Part shown: positions 9,836 to 18,893 of the stretch, one piece after another
Numbering within the stretch: position 1 is the first letter of the stretch
Layout of the letters: each line of letters begins with the position of its first letter
Source of the DNA: Bradyrhizobium oligotrophicum S58
GTDB lineage: Bacteria > Pseudomonadota > Alphaproteobacteria > Rhizobiales > Xanthobacteraceae
Direction: 5' to 3'
Length of the DNA: 64,000 bases
Assembly: GCF_000344805.1 (NCBI RefSeq)
Contig: NC_020453.1
Coordinates: 2,790,001 to 2,854,000 of the forward strand
The notes under the pieces: model-generated
Told to the model about the DNA's origin: nothing
Databases searched by the model: none
The model's input: only the letters and a program-made list of their open reading frames with translations
Position numbers and translations under genes: made by a program

Positions 9836-10347
9836 GAAAGGACATCCGTCACGAATGCATCGAGGTCGCCGCCCGCGAACAGGAAGCCGGGCAGGCCGGC
9901 GGCCTCGGCGGCCGCAATGTCGGAGGCACGGTCGCCGATCACGAAGCTGCCCTCGCGCCTGATGGGCCAGTGCTGCATCAGATCGAGGATCATGCCCGGC
10001 TGTGGCTTGCGCCAGGGATGCTCGCGCAGATATCGCTCGACCGAGCCTTCGGTGTGATACGGGCAATAGCGGATGTCATCGATGACAGCCCCCTGCGCTG
10101 CGAGCTCGGCCCGCATCCAATCATGCAGGCCCAGCACGTCGTCTTCCGTGAACAGCCCGCGCGCCACGCCGGACTGGTTGGTGAACAGGAAGACGTGATA
10201 GCCGGCCTCATTGAGCCGCCGGATCGCCTTGGCCACATTCGGCATCCAGCGGATGCGCTCACGCGTGCCGATGTAGTCGTCGTCATGATTGATGACGCCG
10301 TCGCGATCGAGGAACGCCGCGGGCTTCGGGAGGACGGCAGTCGTCAT
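9817..10347 (-). CDS. gmhB: D-glycero-D-manno-heptose-1,7-bisphosphate 7-phosphatase
   Basis: A 176-residue HAD-IIIA phosphatase. Motif I is DRDGVIN (residues 14-20), motif II is FLFTNQSG, and GDRASD supplies the acidic motif near the C-terminus. It removes the 7-phosphate of heptose bisphosphate between the two HldE steps of ADP-heptose synthesis. The gene abuts gmhA: the gmhA stop directly precedes its ATG. Oddly, the usual zinc-loop cysteine pair (C-x-C before RKP) is missing: YCPYH is present, but the second half reads [10 protein letters not shown]. Whether zinc still binds is unclear. An alternative is histidinol-phosphate phosphatase, but the context favours heptose. Confidence 0.88.
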   Translation of the reverse strand: MTTAVLPKPAAFLDRDGVINHDDDYIGTRERIRWMPNVAKAIRRLNEAGYHVFLFTNQSGVARGLFTEDDVLGLHDWMRAELAAQGAVIDDIRYCPYHTEGSVERYLREHPWRKPQPGMILDLMQHWPIRREGSFVIGDRASDIAAAEAAGLPGFLFAGGDLDAFVTDVLSQTSPR

Positions 10348-10944
10348 CTAGGCCTCGTCCTGCATCAGCGCCGCCTCGACCACCTCGCAGATGCCATGCG
10401 CCGTCGCGAGATGGATCTGCTGGATCAGCGGCGTGTCGTCGCTCGGCGCAACCAGCAACTCGTCGCACAGCTCGCCCATGGCGAGGCCCTTGGCGCCGGT
10501 GAAGCCGACCGTGACCAGCCCACGCTCGCGCCCCTTGCGCAACGCATTGAGGATGCTCGGCGAGCGACCGGAGGTCGAGATCGCAAGCAGCACGTCGCCG
10601 GCTGCGCCGAGCCCTTCGACCTGGCGGGCGAAGACGTGATCGAAGCCGTAGTCATTGCCGATTGCGGTCAGCGCCGAGGTGTCGGTGGTCAGCGCGATCG
10701 CCGCATAAGCCGGCCGCTCCTGCTTGTAGCGGCCGACGATCTCGGCGGCGATGTGCTGGGCATCCGCCGCGCTGCCGCCATTGCCGACGATCAGCAGCTT
10801 GTGGCCGCCGCGCAGCGCGGCGACGATGTTCGCTGCGATCCGCCCGGCGCTGGCGAGCATCGCTGCGTCCTGTGCCGCGCGCTCCATGGCCGCGTGGGAG
10901 CGGGCGAGATGGCTGGCGATGAGGTCGTCCGGTGCGCGGGTCAC
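10348..10944 (-). CDS. gmhA: Phosphoheptose (sedoheptulose 7-phosphate) isomerase
   Basis: A 198-residue SIS-domain isomerase starting with GTG at 10944. The family motif [15 protein letters not shown] lies at about residues 54-68, with [13 protein letters not shown] in the phosphate-binding region and [14 protein letters not shown] near the C-terminus carrying catalytic Gln and His residues. It converts sedoheptulose 7-phosphate to D-glycero-D-manno-heptose 7-phosphate, the first committed step of LPS heptose synthesis. It is transcribed after waaF and directly abuts gmhB, forming a core-heptose operon on the minus strand. Confidence 0.92.
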   Translation of the reverse strand: MTRAPDDLIASHLARSHAAMERAAQDAAMLASAGRIAANIVAALRGGHKLLIVGNGGSAADAQHIAAEIVGRYKQERPAYAAIALTTDTSALTAIGNDYGFDHVFARQVEGLGAAGDVLLAISTSGRSPSILNALRKGRERGLVTVGFTGAKGLAMGELCDELLVAPSDDTPLIQQIHLATAHGICEVVEAALMQDEA

Positions 10945-11001
10945 GATGGCGGCTCGGGTTGTGTTGAGGCCGGTGTATTGGGCGCGCCGCCGCTTCGCAA
11001 G

Positions 11002-12066
11002 CTAGTGCGCGGCCGGAGCCGCCACGTCGGTCAGCACCTGCCGGGCGATGGCGGCGACGTCGGCGGCCGGGATGTCGCGCATGCAGCGGTGGTCGTTCAT
11101 CCGGCAGACCGGCCGGTGGCACGGCTGGCAGGGCACATGCGTCTTGGTCTGGATCGTGGCGGCAAGGCCGTTCAGCGGTCCCCAGAGGTATGGGCTGGTG
11201 GGGCCGAAGATGCCCATGGTCGGCGTGCCCAGCGCCGCTGCGATGTGCATGAGGCCCGAATCATTGGAAATGGCCACCCCGGCTGCCGCCATCGCCAGCA
11301 CGCCGTTGCGCAGGTCGGTTCCGGTCAGGTCCCGAACGGCGGGGCCGCCGGCGGCGACGATCTCGGTGGCGAGCGCCTTCTCGCCGGGGCCGCCGACCAC
11401 CCAGACCTCGAGGCCGGCTTGGCGCAGCAGCCGGGCCGCCTCACCGTAATAGGGCCAGCGCTTGCCGGAGCCGACGGAGCCGGGGGCCAGCGCCACGGCC
11501 GGGCGGCTCCCCAGGCCATTGGCCTCGCGCCAGCGCGCGACCTCCTCCGCCTGTACCCGCAACTGAGGCACGGGCCATTCTGGCGGCAGCGGGGCGTGGT
11601 CGGGCAGGGCCAGCGCGGCATTCTTGTCGATGAAGCGGGGCAGCGCCTTCTCGCCCCAGCGCCAGCGGTTGAGCAGCCCGAAGCGGAACTCGCCGACGAA
11701 GCCCACCCGCTCCGGGATGCCCGCGAGCGTCGGCGCCAGTGCCGATTTCCAGGTCCGCGGCATCACCAGGGCGGTCCGATAGTGGCGCTCGCGCAACATG
11801 GTGGCGAGCTGCCACTGCCGGGCGAGCGCCAGCCGGCTGCGCGGCAGGTCCCAGACGATGCCGGAACGAACGCCGGGCATGTAATCGACCAGCGGCGCGC
11901 ACAGCGAGGTCACCAGCAGGTCGACCGGCCGATTCGGCCAGCGCTCCTTCAGCACCCGCACCACGGTGTGGCCGCGGACGAAATCGCCGATCCACATATA
12001 GGGGATGATCAGGATCGGACTGGTGTCGCTAGCGTCCACCTCGATCTTGGTCGAATTCGAATTCAT
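11002..12066 (-). CDS. waaF: ADP-heptose:LPS heptosyltransferase (WaaF-like, GT9)
   Basis: A 354-residue GT9 enzyme. The N-terminal glycine-rich segment is replaced by IIPYMWIGDFVRGHTV. The ADP-heptose binding part shows APGSVGSGKRWPYYG and SNDSGLMHIAAALGTP, then FGPTSPYLWGPLN, as in heptosyltransferase II. A cysteine-rich tail (CQPCHRPVC, DHRCM) is also typical. It adds the second L,D-heptose to the inner core on the cytoplasmic side of the inner membrane. The gene heads the waaF-gmhA-gmhB group and is divergent from hldD, so all enzymes for making and adding core heptose are together. Confidence 0.9.
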   Translation of the reverse strand: MNSNSTKIEVDASDTSPILIIPYMWIGDFVRGHTVVRVLKERWPNRPVDLLVTSLCAPLVDYMPGVRSGIVWDLPRSRLALARQWQLATMLRERHYRTALVMPRTWKSALAPTLAGIPERVGFVGEFRFGLLNRWRWGEKALPRFIDKNAALALPDHAPLPPEWPVPQLRVQAEEVARWREANGLGSRPAVALAPGSVGSGKRWPYYGEAARLLRQAGLEVWVVGGPGEKALATEIVAAGGPAVRDLTGTDLRNGVLAMAAAGVAISNDSGLMHIAAALGTPTMGIFGPTSPYLWGPLNGLAATIQTKTHVPCQPCHRPVCRMNDHRCMRDIPAADVAAIARQVLTDVAAPAAH

Positions 12067-12215
12067 TCTTTGCCTGCCTGGCTCCGGGGCGCTGGTAGCC
12101 GCTCGGCCGCCGCAGGTAAAGTGGGCCCGGGCTGGCCATCACCAAAGCGCTTACACTTTGCCGTCGCATGCGCTACGCGAAAGCGGGGTTTTTCGGGATC
12201 AGGGCAGGTGACGGA

Positions 12216-13196
12216 ATGTTGCTGGTGACCGGCGGCGCCGGGTTTATCGGATCGAACCTAGTGGCAGCGCTCAATGATGCCGGCCGTACTGACGTGATCG
12301 TCTGTGACGAACTCGGCAGCGAGGGCAAATGGCGGAACCTTGCCAAGCGTCAGCTCGCCGACGTCGTACCCCCATCCGATCTGGGCGAGTGGCTGAAGGG
12401 CCGCAGGCTCGATGCCGTCCTGCACATGGGCGCCATCTCCGCCACCACGGTCGTCGACGGTGACCTAGTCATGGAACGCAATTTCCGCAGCTCGCTGCGG
12501 CTGCTCGACTGGTGCACGGCGAGCGCCACGCCGTTCATCTATGCCTCCTCTGCAGCGACCTATGGCGACGGCGCGCAGGGCTTCGTCGACGAGCCGTCGT
12601 TGGCCGCGCTCAAGACGCTGCGGCCGATGAATCTGTACGGCTGGAGCAAGCATCTGTTCGACATGGCGATCGCCGCGCGCGTCGAACGGGGCGAGCAGCT
12701 GCCGCCGCAATATGCCGGGCTCAAGTTCTTCAACGTGTTCGGTCCCAACGAGTACCACAAGGGATCGATGATGAGCGTGCTGACCCGCCGCTTCGACGAC
12801 ATCAAGGCCGGGCACACTCTGCAGCTGTTCAAGTCGCATCGGGACGGCATCGCCGACGGCGACCAGCGCCGTGATTTCATCTATGTCGACGACGTCGTGC
12901 GGGTGATGATGTGGCTGCTGGCCTCGCCCCCCGTCTCCGGTCTCTTCAACGTCGGCACGGGCCAGGCCCGCAGCTTCAAGGACATGATGCTGGCGGCCTA
13001 TGCGACGCTCGGCGCGACGCCCCGGATCGAGTACATCGACATGCCCGAGGCGATTCGCGGCAGCTATCAGTATTTCACCCAGAGCAAGGTCGACCGGCTG
13101 CTGGCCGCCGGCTACAACGGCGGCTTCACGGCCCTCGAGGACGCGGTCGCCCACTATATCGGCGGCTATCTCGATTCCGCCGACCGCTTCCGCTAG
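12216..13196 (+). CDS. hldD: ADP-L-glycero-D-manno-heptose 6-epimerase
   Basis: A 326-residue extended SDR starting MLLVTGGAGFIGSN. The catalytic residues lie in YASSAATYGDG and the Y-x-x-x-K of LYGWSKHLFD. The long KFFNVFGPNEYHKG motif is diagnostic for the heptose epimerase. It converts ADP-D,D-heptose to ADP-L,D-heptose, the donor for WaaF-type transferases. The ATG at 12216 is used because an upstream in-frame start would add sequence ahead of the glycine motif. It is followed after 39 bases by hldE on the same strand. Confidence 0.93.
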   Translation: MLLVTGGAGFIGSNLVAALNDAGRTDVIVCDELGSEGKWRNLAKRQLADVVPPSDLGEWLKGRRLDAVLHMGAISATTVVDGDLVMERNFRSSLRLLDWCTASATPFIYASSAATYGDGAQGFVDEPSLAALKTLRPMNLYGWSKHLFDMAIAARVERGEQLPPQYAGLKFFNVFGPNEYHKGSMMSVLTRRFDDIKAGHTLQLFKSHRDGIADGDQRRDFIYVDDVVRVMMWLLASPPVSGLFNVGTGQARSFKDMMLAAYATLGATPRIEYIDMPEAIRGSYQYFTQSKVDRLLAAGYNGGFTALEDAVAHYIGGYLDSADRFR

Positions 13197-13235
13197 ACGA
13201 ATTGTTTCATACCAACTGCACCGAGACCGCCGCTG

Positions 13236-14708
13236 ATGTTCGACTTTGACGATCTCTCACAAGCGATCGCCCGCCAGACGGTGCTGTGCGTCGGCGATCT
13301 CATGCTGGATGAGTTCGTGTATGGCGAGGTGTCGCGGATTTCTCCGGAGGCCCCGGCGCCGGTGATTGCCGTCCAGCGCAGCGAGACCAACATTGGCGGC
13401 GCCGGCAACGTCGCGCGCAACATCGCCGCGCTTGGTGCGCGTTGCATCTTCGTCGGCCTGGTCGGCGACGACGCAGCGGCCGCTCAGCTCGAGGCCGAGC
13501 TGGCCAAGGAGACCGGCATCGAGAGCGTGCTGGTGCGCGATCCGTCGCGGCCGACGACGCGCAAGGTGCGCTTCGTCTCCGAGCATTTTTCCACCCACAT
13601 GCTGCGCGCCGACTGGGAGCGCGCGGCGCCGGCGTCCGGCGACATCGAGCAGAAGCTGATCGAGGCGATCCTGCCGCTGCTCGCACGCGCCGACATCGTG
13701 CTGCTGTCGGACTACGCCAAGGGCGTGCTGACGGCGCGCGTGCTGCGCAACGTCATCGACGCCGCACGCAAGGCCGGCAAGCGCGTGATCGTCGACCCGA
13801 AGAGCGCGAATCTCGCGATCTATCGTGGCGCCAGCGTACTGACGCCGAACCGCAAGGAGTTTTCGGAGGCGACCCGCAGCCGCGCCGAGACGGAGCAGGA
13901 GATCGCCGCGGCCGCCCAGGATGCGATCTATCTGGCGGACTGCGAGGCCATCCTGGTGACGCAGAGCGAGCGCGGCATGACGCTGGTCCCGCGCCAGGGC
14001 GACTCTATCCATGTGCCGGCCTATCCTGTGAAGGTGCGCGACGTCTCCGGCGCGGGCGACACCGTCGTCGCCGTTCTCGCCGCGACGCTCGCGGCCGGCG
14101 CGGTCTGGGGGGACGCGTTGCGGATGGCGAGCGCAGCCGCGGCGGTCGCCGTCAGCAAGCAGGGCACGGCCAGCGTCACGTCGGCCGAACTGCGCCGAAA
14201 GATCTTGCCGCATTCGTATCGTGCTGCCGAGGAGAAGATCATCGAGAGCGATGGCGAGCTTGCCGCCCGTGTCGAGGGGTGGCGAGCAGAGGGCCTGCGT
14301 GTCGGCTTCACCAATGGCTGCTTCGACATCCTGCATCCCGGCCACGTCAAGGTGCTGACGGCTGCGCGCGCCGCCTGCGACCGTCTCGTGGTCGGGCTGA
14401 ACAGCGACGCGTCCGTGAAGCGGCTGAAGGGCGAAGCCCGTCCGGTGCAGGACGAGCGCGCGCGTGCCGAAGTCCTTGCGGCACTCGAGGCGGTGGATCT
14501 CGTCGCGATCTTCGCCGAGGACACGCCGCTGCGCCTGATCGAGCTGGTGCGACCGAGCGTCCTGGTCAAGGGCGGCGACTACACCCGCGAGCAGGTGGTC
14601 GGACACGAGGTCGTCGAGGCCGGCGGTGGGCAAGTCGTTCTGATCGATATCCTCCAGGGACACAGCACGACCGCGCTGGTCGACCGCGCGCGGAGCGAGG
14701 TGCAATGA
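13236..14708 (+). CDS. hldE: Bifunctional heptose 7-phosphate kinase / heptose 1-phosphate adenylyltransferase
   Basis: A 490-residue fusion in the standard order. The N-terminal PfkB kinase (about residues 1-320) has [18 protein letters not shown] and [10 protein letters not shown]. The C-terminal nucleotidyltransferase (about 350-490) has [13 protein letters not shown]. It phosphorylates heptose 7-phosphate at O1 and, after GmhB acts, adenylylates the product. It overlaps the next gene by four bases (ATGA), so ligase translation is probably coupled. It is useful as the local reference for the reverse-order fusion at 55499-57004. Confidence 0.94.
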   Translation: MFDFDDLSQAIARQTVLCVGDLMLDEFVYGEVSRISPEAPAPVIAVQRSETNIGGAGNVARNIAALGARCIFVGLVGDDAAAAQLEAELAKETGIESVLVRDPSRPTTRKVRFVSEHFSTHMLRADWERAAPASGDIEQKLIEAILPLLARADIVLLSDYAKGVLTARVLRNVIDAARKAGKRVIVDPKSANLAIYRGASVLTPNRKEFSEATRSRAETEQEIAAAAQDAIYLADCEAILVTQSERGMTLVPRQGDSIHVPAYPVKVRDVSGAGDTVVAVLAATLAAGAVWGDALRMASAAAAVAVSKQGTASVTSAELRRKILPHSYRAAEEKIIESDGELAARVEGWRAEGLRVGFTNGCFDILHPGHVKVLTAARAACDRLVVGLNSDASVKRLKGEARPVQDERARAEVLAALEAVDLVAIFAEDTPLRLIELVRPSVLVKGGDYTREQVVGHEVVEAGGGQVVLIDILQGHSTTALVDRARSEVQ

Positions 14709-15982
14709 GCGCGCTGGCCGGTCATCCCGCGCCGGCGCTGCTGGCGCGCCGCTGGCGCGATCCCGCGGCGTGGCGGACCACCGTCGATGTCGTCGCTGTT
14801 CTGCTGGCGGCCTCGCTGCCATGGTCGACGTCGCTGGTGTCGATCCTCGGCGTCGTCATGCTGGTCACGATGCTGCCGTTCCTCGATGTCGAACGCCTGC
14901 TGCAGACATTGAAGCGGCCGATCTCGCTGGCGCCGATCGCGCTGTTCCTGCTGGCGCTGGTCGGAACCTTGTGGTCGGACGCGGCCTGGGGCGCGCGGCT
15001 TTATGCGGTCGGGCCGGCCGCCAAGCTGCTGGTGCTGCCGGCGCTGTTCTACCACTTCGAGCGCTCCGAGCGCGGCCTGTGGGTCTTCACGGCCTTTCTC
15101 GCCTCCTGCGTGCTGATGGTCGTGATGTCGACGGCGGTCGCGTTTAATCCGGCGCTGGCGCTCAAGGCCAATGCCGATCGCGGGATCTTCGTGAAGAACT
15201 ATATCGACCAGGGCCAGGAATTCTCGCTCTGTGCCGTGGTGCTGGCCTATCCCATCGCGCAGCTGCTGCGCGCCCGCCGTTTCGCGCCGGCCGGTCTTCT
15301 GACCGCGATCATGATCGCCTTCCTCGCCAACATGATCTTCATCGTCGTCTCGCGCACCGCGCTGGTGACGATCCCGATCCTGCTCGCGGTGTTCGGCCTG
15401 ATCCACCTGAAATGGCGTGTCAACCTCCTGATCGCGGTCAGTGCTGTCATGCTTGCTTTGGCCGCATGGTCCGTGTCGCCGCAGTTGCAGGGCAAGGTGG
15501 CCACCTTCACCAGCCAGTATCAGGATTACAGGAACGACCGCGGCATCACCTCGATCGGTGAGCGGCTGGAGTTCTGGCGCAAATCGCTGCGCTTCTTCGC
15601 CGACGCGCCGCTCATCGGGCACGGCTCAGGTTCGACGCGCCATCTGTTCGAGCTGGCCGCGAGCGGGCGCACTGACCTCGCCGCCAGCACCGTGGTCGGC
15701 AATCCGCACAACCAGACGCTCTACATCGCCATCCAGTGGGGCGCGCTCGGCGTGATCATTCTCTACGCCATGTGGGGCGCGCATCTGCTGTTGTTCCGCG
15801 GCGACGGGCTGGTTCCCTGGATCGGCCTTCTCGTCGTGGTGCAGAACGTCTTCACCTCGCTGTTCAACTCCCACATCTTCGATTTCCATGAGGGATGGAT
15901 GTATGTGATCGGCGTCGGTGTCGCCGGGGGCATGCTGCTGAAGGGCCGCTCGACCCCAGAGCCGGCGCGGGGATCGGTTTGA
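14705..15982 (+). CDS. waaL: O-antigen ligase-like membrane protein (WaaL family)
   Basis: A 425-residue protein with roughly ten to twelve hydrophobic helices. It carries the Wzy_C/O-antigen ligase features: an arginine-containing segment ([10 protein letters not shown]) and a large periplasmic loop before the last helices with [10 protein letters not shown] and [16 protein letters not shown], including the conserved His. The family joins undecaprenyl-linked O-antigen to lipid A-core in the periplasm; Wzy polymerases look similar. The four-base overlap with hldE, and the absence of a Wzx flippase in the window, favour ligase over polymerase. Start: ATG at 14705. Confidence 0.8.
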   Translation: MSALAGHPAPALLARRWRDPAAWRTTVDVVAVLLAASLPWSTSLVSILGVVMLVTMLPFLDVERLLQTLKRPISLAPIALFLLALVGTLWSDAAWGARLYAVGPAAKLLVLPALFYHFERSERGLWVFTAFLASCVLMVVMSTAVAFNPALALKANADRGIFVKNYIDQGQEFSLCAVVLAYPIAQLLRARRFAPAGLLTAIMIAFLANMIFIVVSRTALVTIPILLAVFGLIHLKWRVNLLIAVSAVMLALAAWSVSPQLQGKVATFTSQYQDYRNDRGITSIGERLEFWRKSLRFFADAPLIGHGSGSTRHLFELAASGRTDLAASTVVGNPHNQTLYIAIQWGALGVIILYAMWGAHLLLFRGDGLVPWIGLLVVVQNVFTSLFNSHIFDFHEGWMYVIGVGVAGGMLLKGRSTPEPARGSV

Positions 15983-15983
15983 C

Positions 15984-17897
15984 ATGACGCGTTTGTCTCA
16001 GCTGACCTCCCGCAATATGTTGATTGCCGCGCATGACCTGCTGGTCAGCGTCGCCGCGCTGTTCGCGGCGTTCTATATCCGCTTCGAAGGCGCCAGCACG
16101 TTCTGGGAGCGGGTGCCGCTGCTGCTGCAGCTCCTGCCTTATTTCATCGCCTTCAGCTTCGTCGTGTTCTACTTCTCCAACCTGCTGACGACGAAGTGGC
16201 GGTTCATCTCGCTGCCGGATGCGCTCAACATCGTTCGCGTTGCAACCGTGCTGACGGTCGCGCTGCTGGTGCTGGACTACATCATCGTCGCGCCGAACGT
16301 GCGCGGCACCTTCTTCTTCGGCAAGCTGACGATCATCCTGTATTGGTTTCTGGAGATCTTCGGGCTGAGCGCGCTGCGCTTCGCCTATCGTTATTTCCGC
16401 TACACGCGGGTGCGCCGTCATGCGCGGTCCGAGGACGCGGCGCCGGCGCTCCTGATCGGCCGTGCAGCTGATGCCGAGGTCGTGCTGCGCGGCATCGAGA
16501 GCGGCGCGGTCAAGCGGATCTGGCCGATTGGCATTCTGTCGCCGTCGACGGCCGATCGCGGCCAGCTGATCCGCGGCGTCCCGGTGCTGGGTGGGATCGA
16601 CGACGTCGAGGATGTCGCTGCTGACTTCGCCCGGCGCTCCCGCCCGATCGCACGCGCTCTGATGATGCCGACGGCGTTCGATCCCGACTGCCATCCGGAG
16701 ACCTTCCTGATGCGCGCCCGCAGGCTGCGCCTGATCGTCAGCCGGCTGCCGTCGCTGGAGAGCGGTGATGCGCCGCGGCTGGCTCCGGTCGCGGTCGAGG
16801 ACCTGCTGCTGCGGCCGAGCGAGACCATCGATTACGGCCGGCTGGAAGGACTGGTACGCGGCAAGGCGGTGGTCGTCACCGGCGGCGGCGGCTCGATCGG
16901 CGCCGAGATCTGCCAGCGCGTCGTGGCGTTCGGTGCGGCGCGGCTGCTCATTCTCGAAAACTCCGAGCCGGCGCTCTATGCGATCACCGAGGTGCTCGCG
17001 GCTGACACCGAAGCCAACGTGGCCGTCGAGGGGCGCATCGCCGACATCCGCGATCGCGACCGGGTGTTCGCGCTGATCGGCGAGTTCAAGCCGGATCTCG
17101 TGTTTCACGCGGCTGCGCTGAAACATGTGCCGATCCTCGAACGCGACTGGAGCGAGGGCGTCAAGACCAACATCTTCGGCTCGATCAACGTGGCCGATGC
17201 CGCCGTGGCGTCGGGCGCTGACGCCATGGTGATGATCTCGACCGACAAGGCGATCGAGCCGGTCTCGATGCTCGGTCTCACCAAGCGTTTTGCCGAGATG
17301 TACTGCCAGGCGCTCGATCGCCAGCTCGCCGAGCGCTCGTCGGGCCGGCCGCCGATGCGGCTGATCTCGGTGCGGTTCGGCAACGTGCTCGCTTCGAACG
17401 GCTCGGTGGTGCCGAAGTTCAAGGCCCAGATCGAGGCAGGCGGTCCGGTCACGGTGACCCACCCGGACATGGTGCGCTACTTCATGACCATCCGCGAGGC
17501 CTGCGACCTCGTCATCACGGCGGCCTCGCACGCGCTGGCGCCGCAGCGCCCGGATGTCTCGGTCTACGTGCTCAACATGGGTCAGCCGGTGCGCATCGTC
17601 GAGCTCGCCGAGCGCATGATCCGCTTGTCCGGTCTGCAGCCGGGCTACGACGTCGAGATCGTGTTCACGGGCATCCGTCCGGGCGAGCGCCTCAACGAGA
17701 TCCTGTTTGCGAGCGAGGAGCCGCCGGTCGAGATCGGCGTTGCCGGCATCATGGCGGCGACGCCGAACGAGCCGCCGATGCAGACGCTGAAGGCTTGGAT
17801 CGCGGCCCTCGATCAGGCGATCGCGCGCAACGATCCCGTCACGATCAAGTCGGTGCTGAAGGATGCCGTGCCGGAGTTCGGCTCAAGCGCCGCGTGA
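15984..17897 (+). CDS. Membrane-anchored UDP-HexNAc 4,6-dehydratase (WbpM/WreV type)
   Basis: A 637-residue protein with about four N-terminal membrane helices (residues 10-135), a CoA-binding-like Rossmann region (about 145-260) and an extended SDR domain starting VVVTGGGGSIGAE at about residue 295. Long members such as WbpM and PglF make UDP-4-keto-6-deoxy-GlcNAc, the precursor of QuiNAc, FucNAc and related sugars. The catalytic region reads STDKAIEP then SMLGLTKR, so the position usually held by Tyr or Met appears to be Leu. It starts one base after the ligase stop and overlaps the convergent transferase gene by 15 bases. Together with that gene it probably primes O-antigen synthesis. Confidence 0.88.
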   Translation: MTRLSQLTSRNMLIAAHDLLVSVAALFAAFYIRFEGASTFWERVPLLLQLLPYFIAFSFVVFYFSNLLTTKWRFISLPDALNIVRVATVLTVALLVLDYIIVAPNVRGTFFFGKLTIILYWFLEIFGLSALRFAYRYFRYTRVRRHARSEDAAPALLIGRAADAEVVLRGIESGAVKRIWPIGILSPSTADRGQLIRGVPVLGGIDDVEDVAADFARRSRPIARALMMPTAFDPDCHPETFLMRARRLRLIVSRLPSLESGDAPRLAPVAVEDLLLRPSETIDYGRLEGLVRGKAVVVTGGGGSIGAEICQRVVAFGAARLLILENSEPALYAITEVLAADTEANVAVEGRIADIRDRDRVFALIGEFKPDLVFHAAALKHVPILERDWSEGVKTNIFGSINVADAAVASGADAMVMISTDKAIEPVSMLGLTKRFAEMYCQALDRQLAERSSGRPPMRLISVRFGNVLASNGSVVPKFKAQIEAGGPVTVTHPDMVRYFMTIREACDLVITAASHALAPQRPDVSVYVLNMGQPVRIVELAERMIRLSGLQPGYDVEIVFTGIRPGERLNEILFASEEPPVEIGVAGIMAATPNEPPMQTLKAWIAALDQAIARNDPVTIKSVLKDAVPEFGSSAA

Positions 17898-18893
17898 GCG
17901 CGGCCGCGAGAAGCGGCGGAGCACGAAGGCAACCGCGCCGAGGCCAATCACGAGCAGAATGGCGTCGGCTGCCATCGAGCGCAGCGCAATCGAAACGCTG
18001 GCGAGCACGGCGAGGGCGATATTGAGGGCGAACACTTCGCCGACCACGCCAGCGACCGTGAAGCCGTTGTCGGTGGCGCGCTGGTAGAAGTGCGTGCGGT
18101 GCGCGGCCCAGAACGGCTCGCGGCGTGCCATGCGCCGCAGCAGGGTGAACGTGGCATCGACGAGATAATACAGCGGCAGCAGCAGCGCCGCAGCGACGAA
18201 GCCTTGCCAGGCCAGGTGCAGCAGGCACCAGCCGAGCAGGAGACCGATCGGCAGGCTGCCGACATCGCCGAGAAACACCTTGGCGACGGGGCGGTTGAAC
18301 GGTGCGAAGCCGAGCATCGCCCCGCCAAGCGCCGCGGCGATGGCCGCTATCGGCCACGGCAGCCATCCAGAGATGCCGACCAGAGCCAGCGTTGCGGTGA
18401 TCGGCACGGCTTCGGCGACCGTCATCAGGTCGAGCCCGTCCATGAAGTTGACGAGGTTGACGAACCAGAGGCCGGCGATCAGCAACAGCGTACGCTCGAG
18501 CACCAGCGGCACCGGAAACAGCCTGAGATCGTCCGGCGCGGTGAAGACCACGAGGCCGACGGCAAGCCCCTGCAGGATGAACCGCGGCAGCACCGGGATC
18601 GGCCTGATGTCGTCGACCAGGCCGACCAGCGCCAGCATCGGCACGGCGATGAACAGCATGACCAGCGGCGCGAAGCCCCACACCGATGCAAACGCCCCGC
18701 CGACCACGAGCGTCGCGCCGATCACGGCGATCCCGGCGCCCTGCGGCGTCGGGATCGTGTGCGAGGAGCGCGCGTTCGGCCGCGCCAGCGCATAGCGCTG
18801 CAGCACCGGCCGCAACAGCAGGATCACGACTGCGCAGATCACAGCCGCGAGCAGGGCGACGACACCGAGGATTGCGGCCGGATTGGCGATCAT
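17883..18893 (-). CDS. Undecaprenyl-phosphate N-acetylhexosamine-1-phosphate transferase (WecA/WbpL/WreU type)
   Basis: A 336-residue polytopic membrane protein of the MraY/WecA family. Conserved motifs: SSHTIPTPQGAG near residue 43, LVDDIRPIP, NLVNFMDGLD, FLGDVGSLPIG, and the cytoplasmic histidine motif AHRTHFYQR. The enzyme transfers a HexNAc-1-phosphate from UDP to undecaprenyl phosphate and so begins an O-antigen chain. The AHRxHxYQR form is typical of WbpL-like enzymes using FucNAc or QuiNAc, which fits the convergent WbpM-type dehydratase. It overlaps the upstream GT4 gene by four bases. Confidence 0.88.
   Translation of the reverse strand: MIANPAAILGVVALLAAVICAVVILLLRPVLQRYALARPNARSSHTIPTPQGAGIAVIGATLVVGGAFASVWGFAPLVMLFIAVPMLALVGLVDDIRPIPVLPRFILQGLAVGLVVFTAPDDLRLFPVPLVLERTLLLIAGLWFVNLVNFMDGLDLMTVAEAVPITATLALVGISGWLPWPIAAIAAALGGAMLGFAPFNRPVAKVFLGDVGSLPIGLLLGWCLLHLAWQGFVAAALLLPLYYLVDATFTLLRRMARREPFWAAHRTHFYQRATDNGFTVAGVVGEVFALNIALAVLASVSIALRSMAADAILLVIGLGAVAFVLRRFSRPRSRGA

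Noticed and set aside
9970..12228. Plus-strand open frame of about 750 codons
   Set aside because: It is antisense to gmhB, gmhA and waaF and shows no family motifs.
13442..14704. N-terminal extension of the ligase frame inside hldE
   Set aside because: The frame is open through hldE but Arg-rich; the real ligase start at 14705 overlaps the hldE stop by ATGA and begins the membrane protein.
14705..15982. Wzy O-antigen polymerase
   Set aside because: Ligase and polymerase are hard to separate by eye, but no Wzx or Wzz is present and an ABC exporter is, so a polymerase is not expected.
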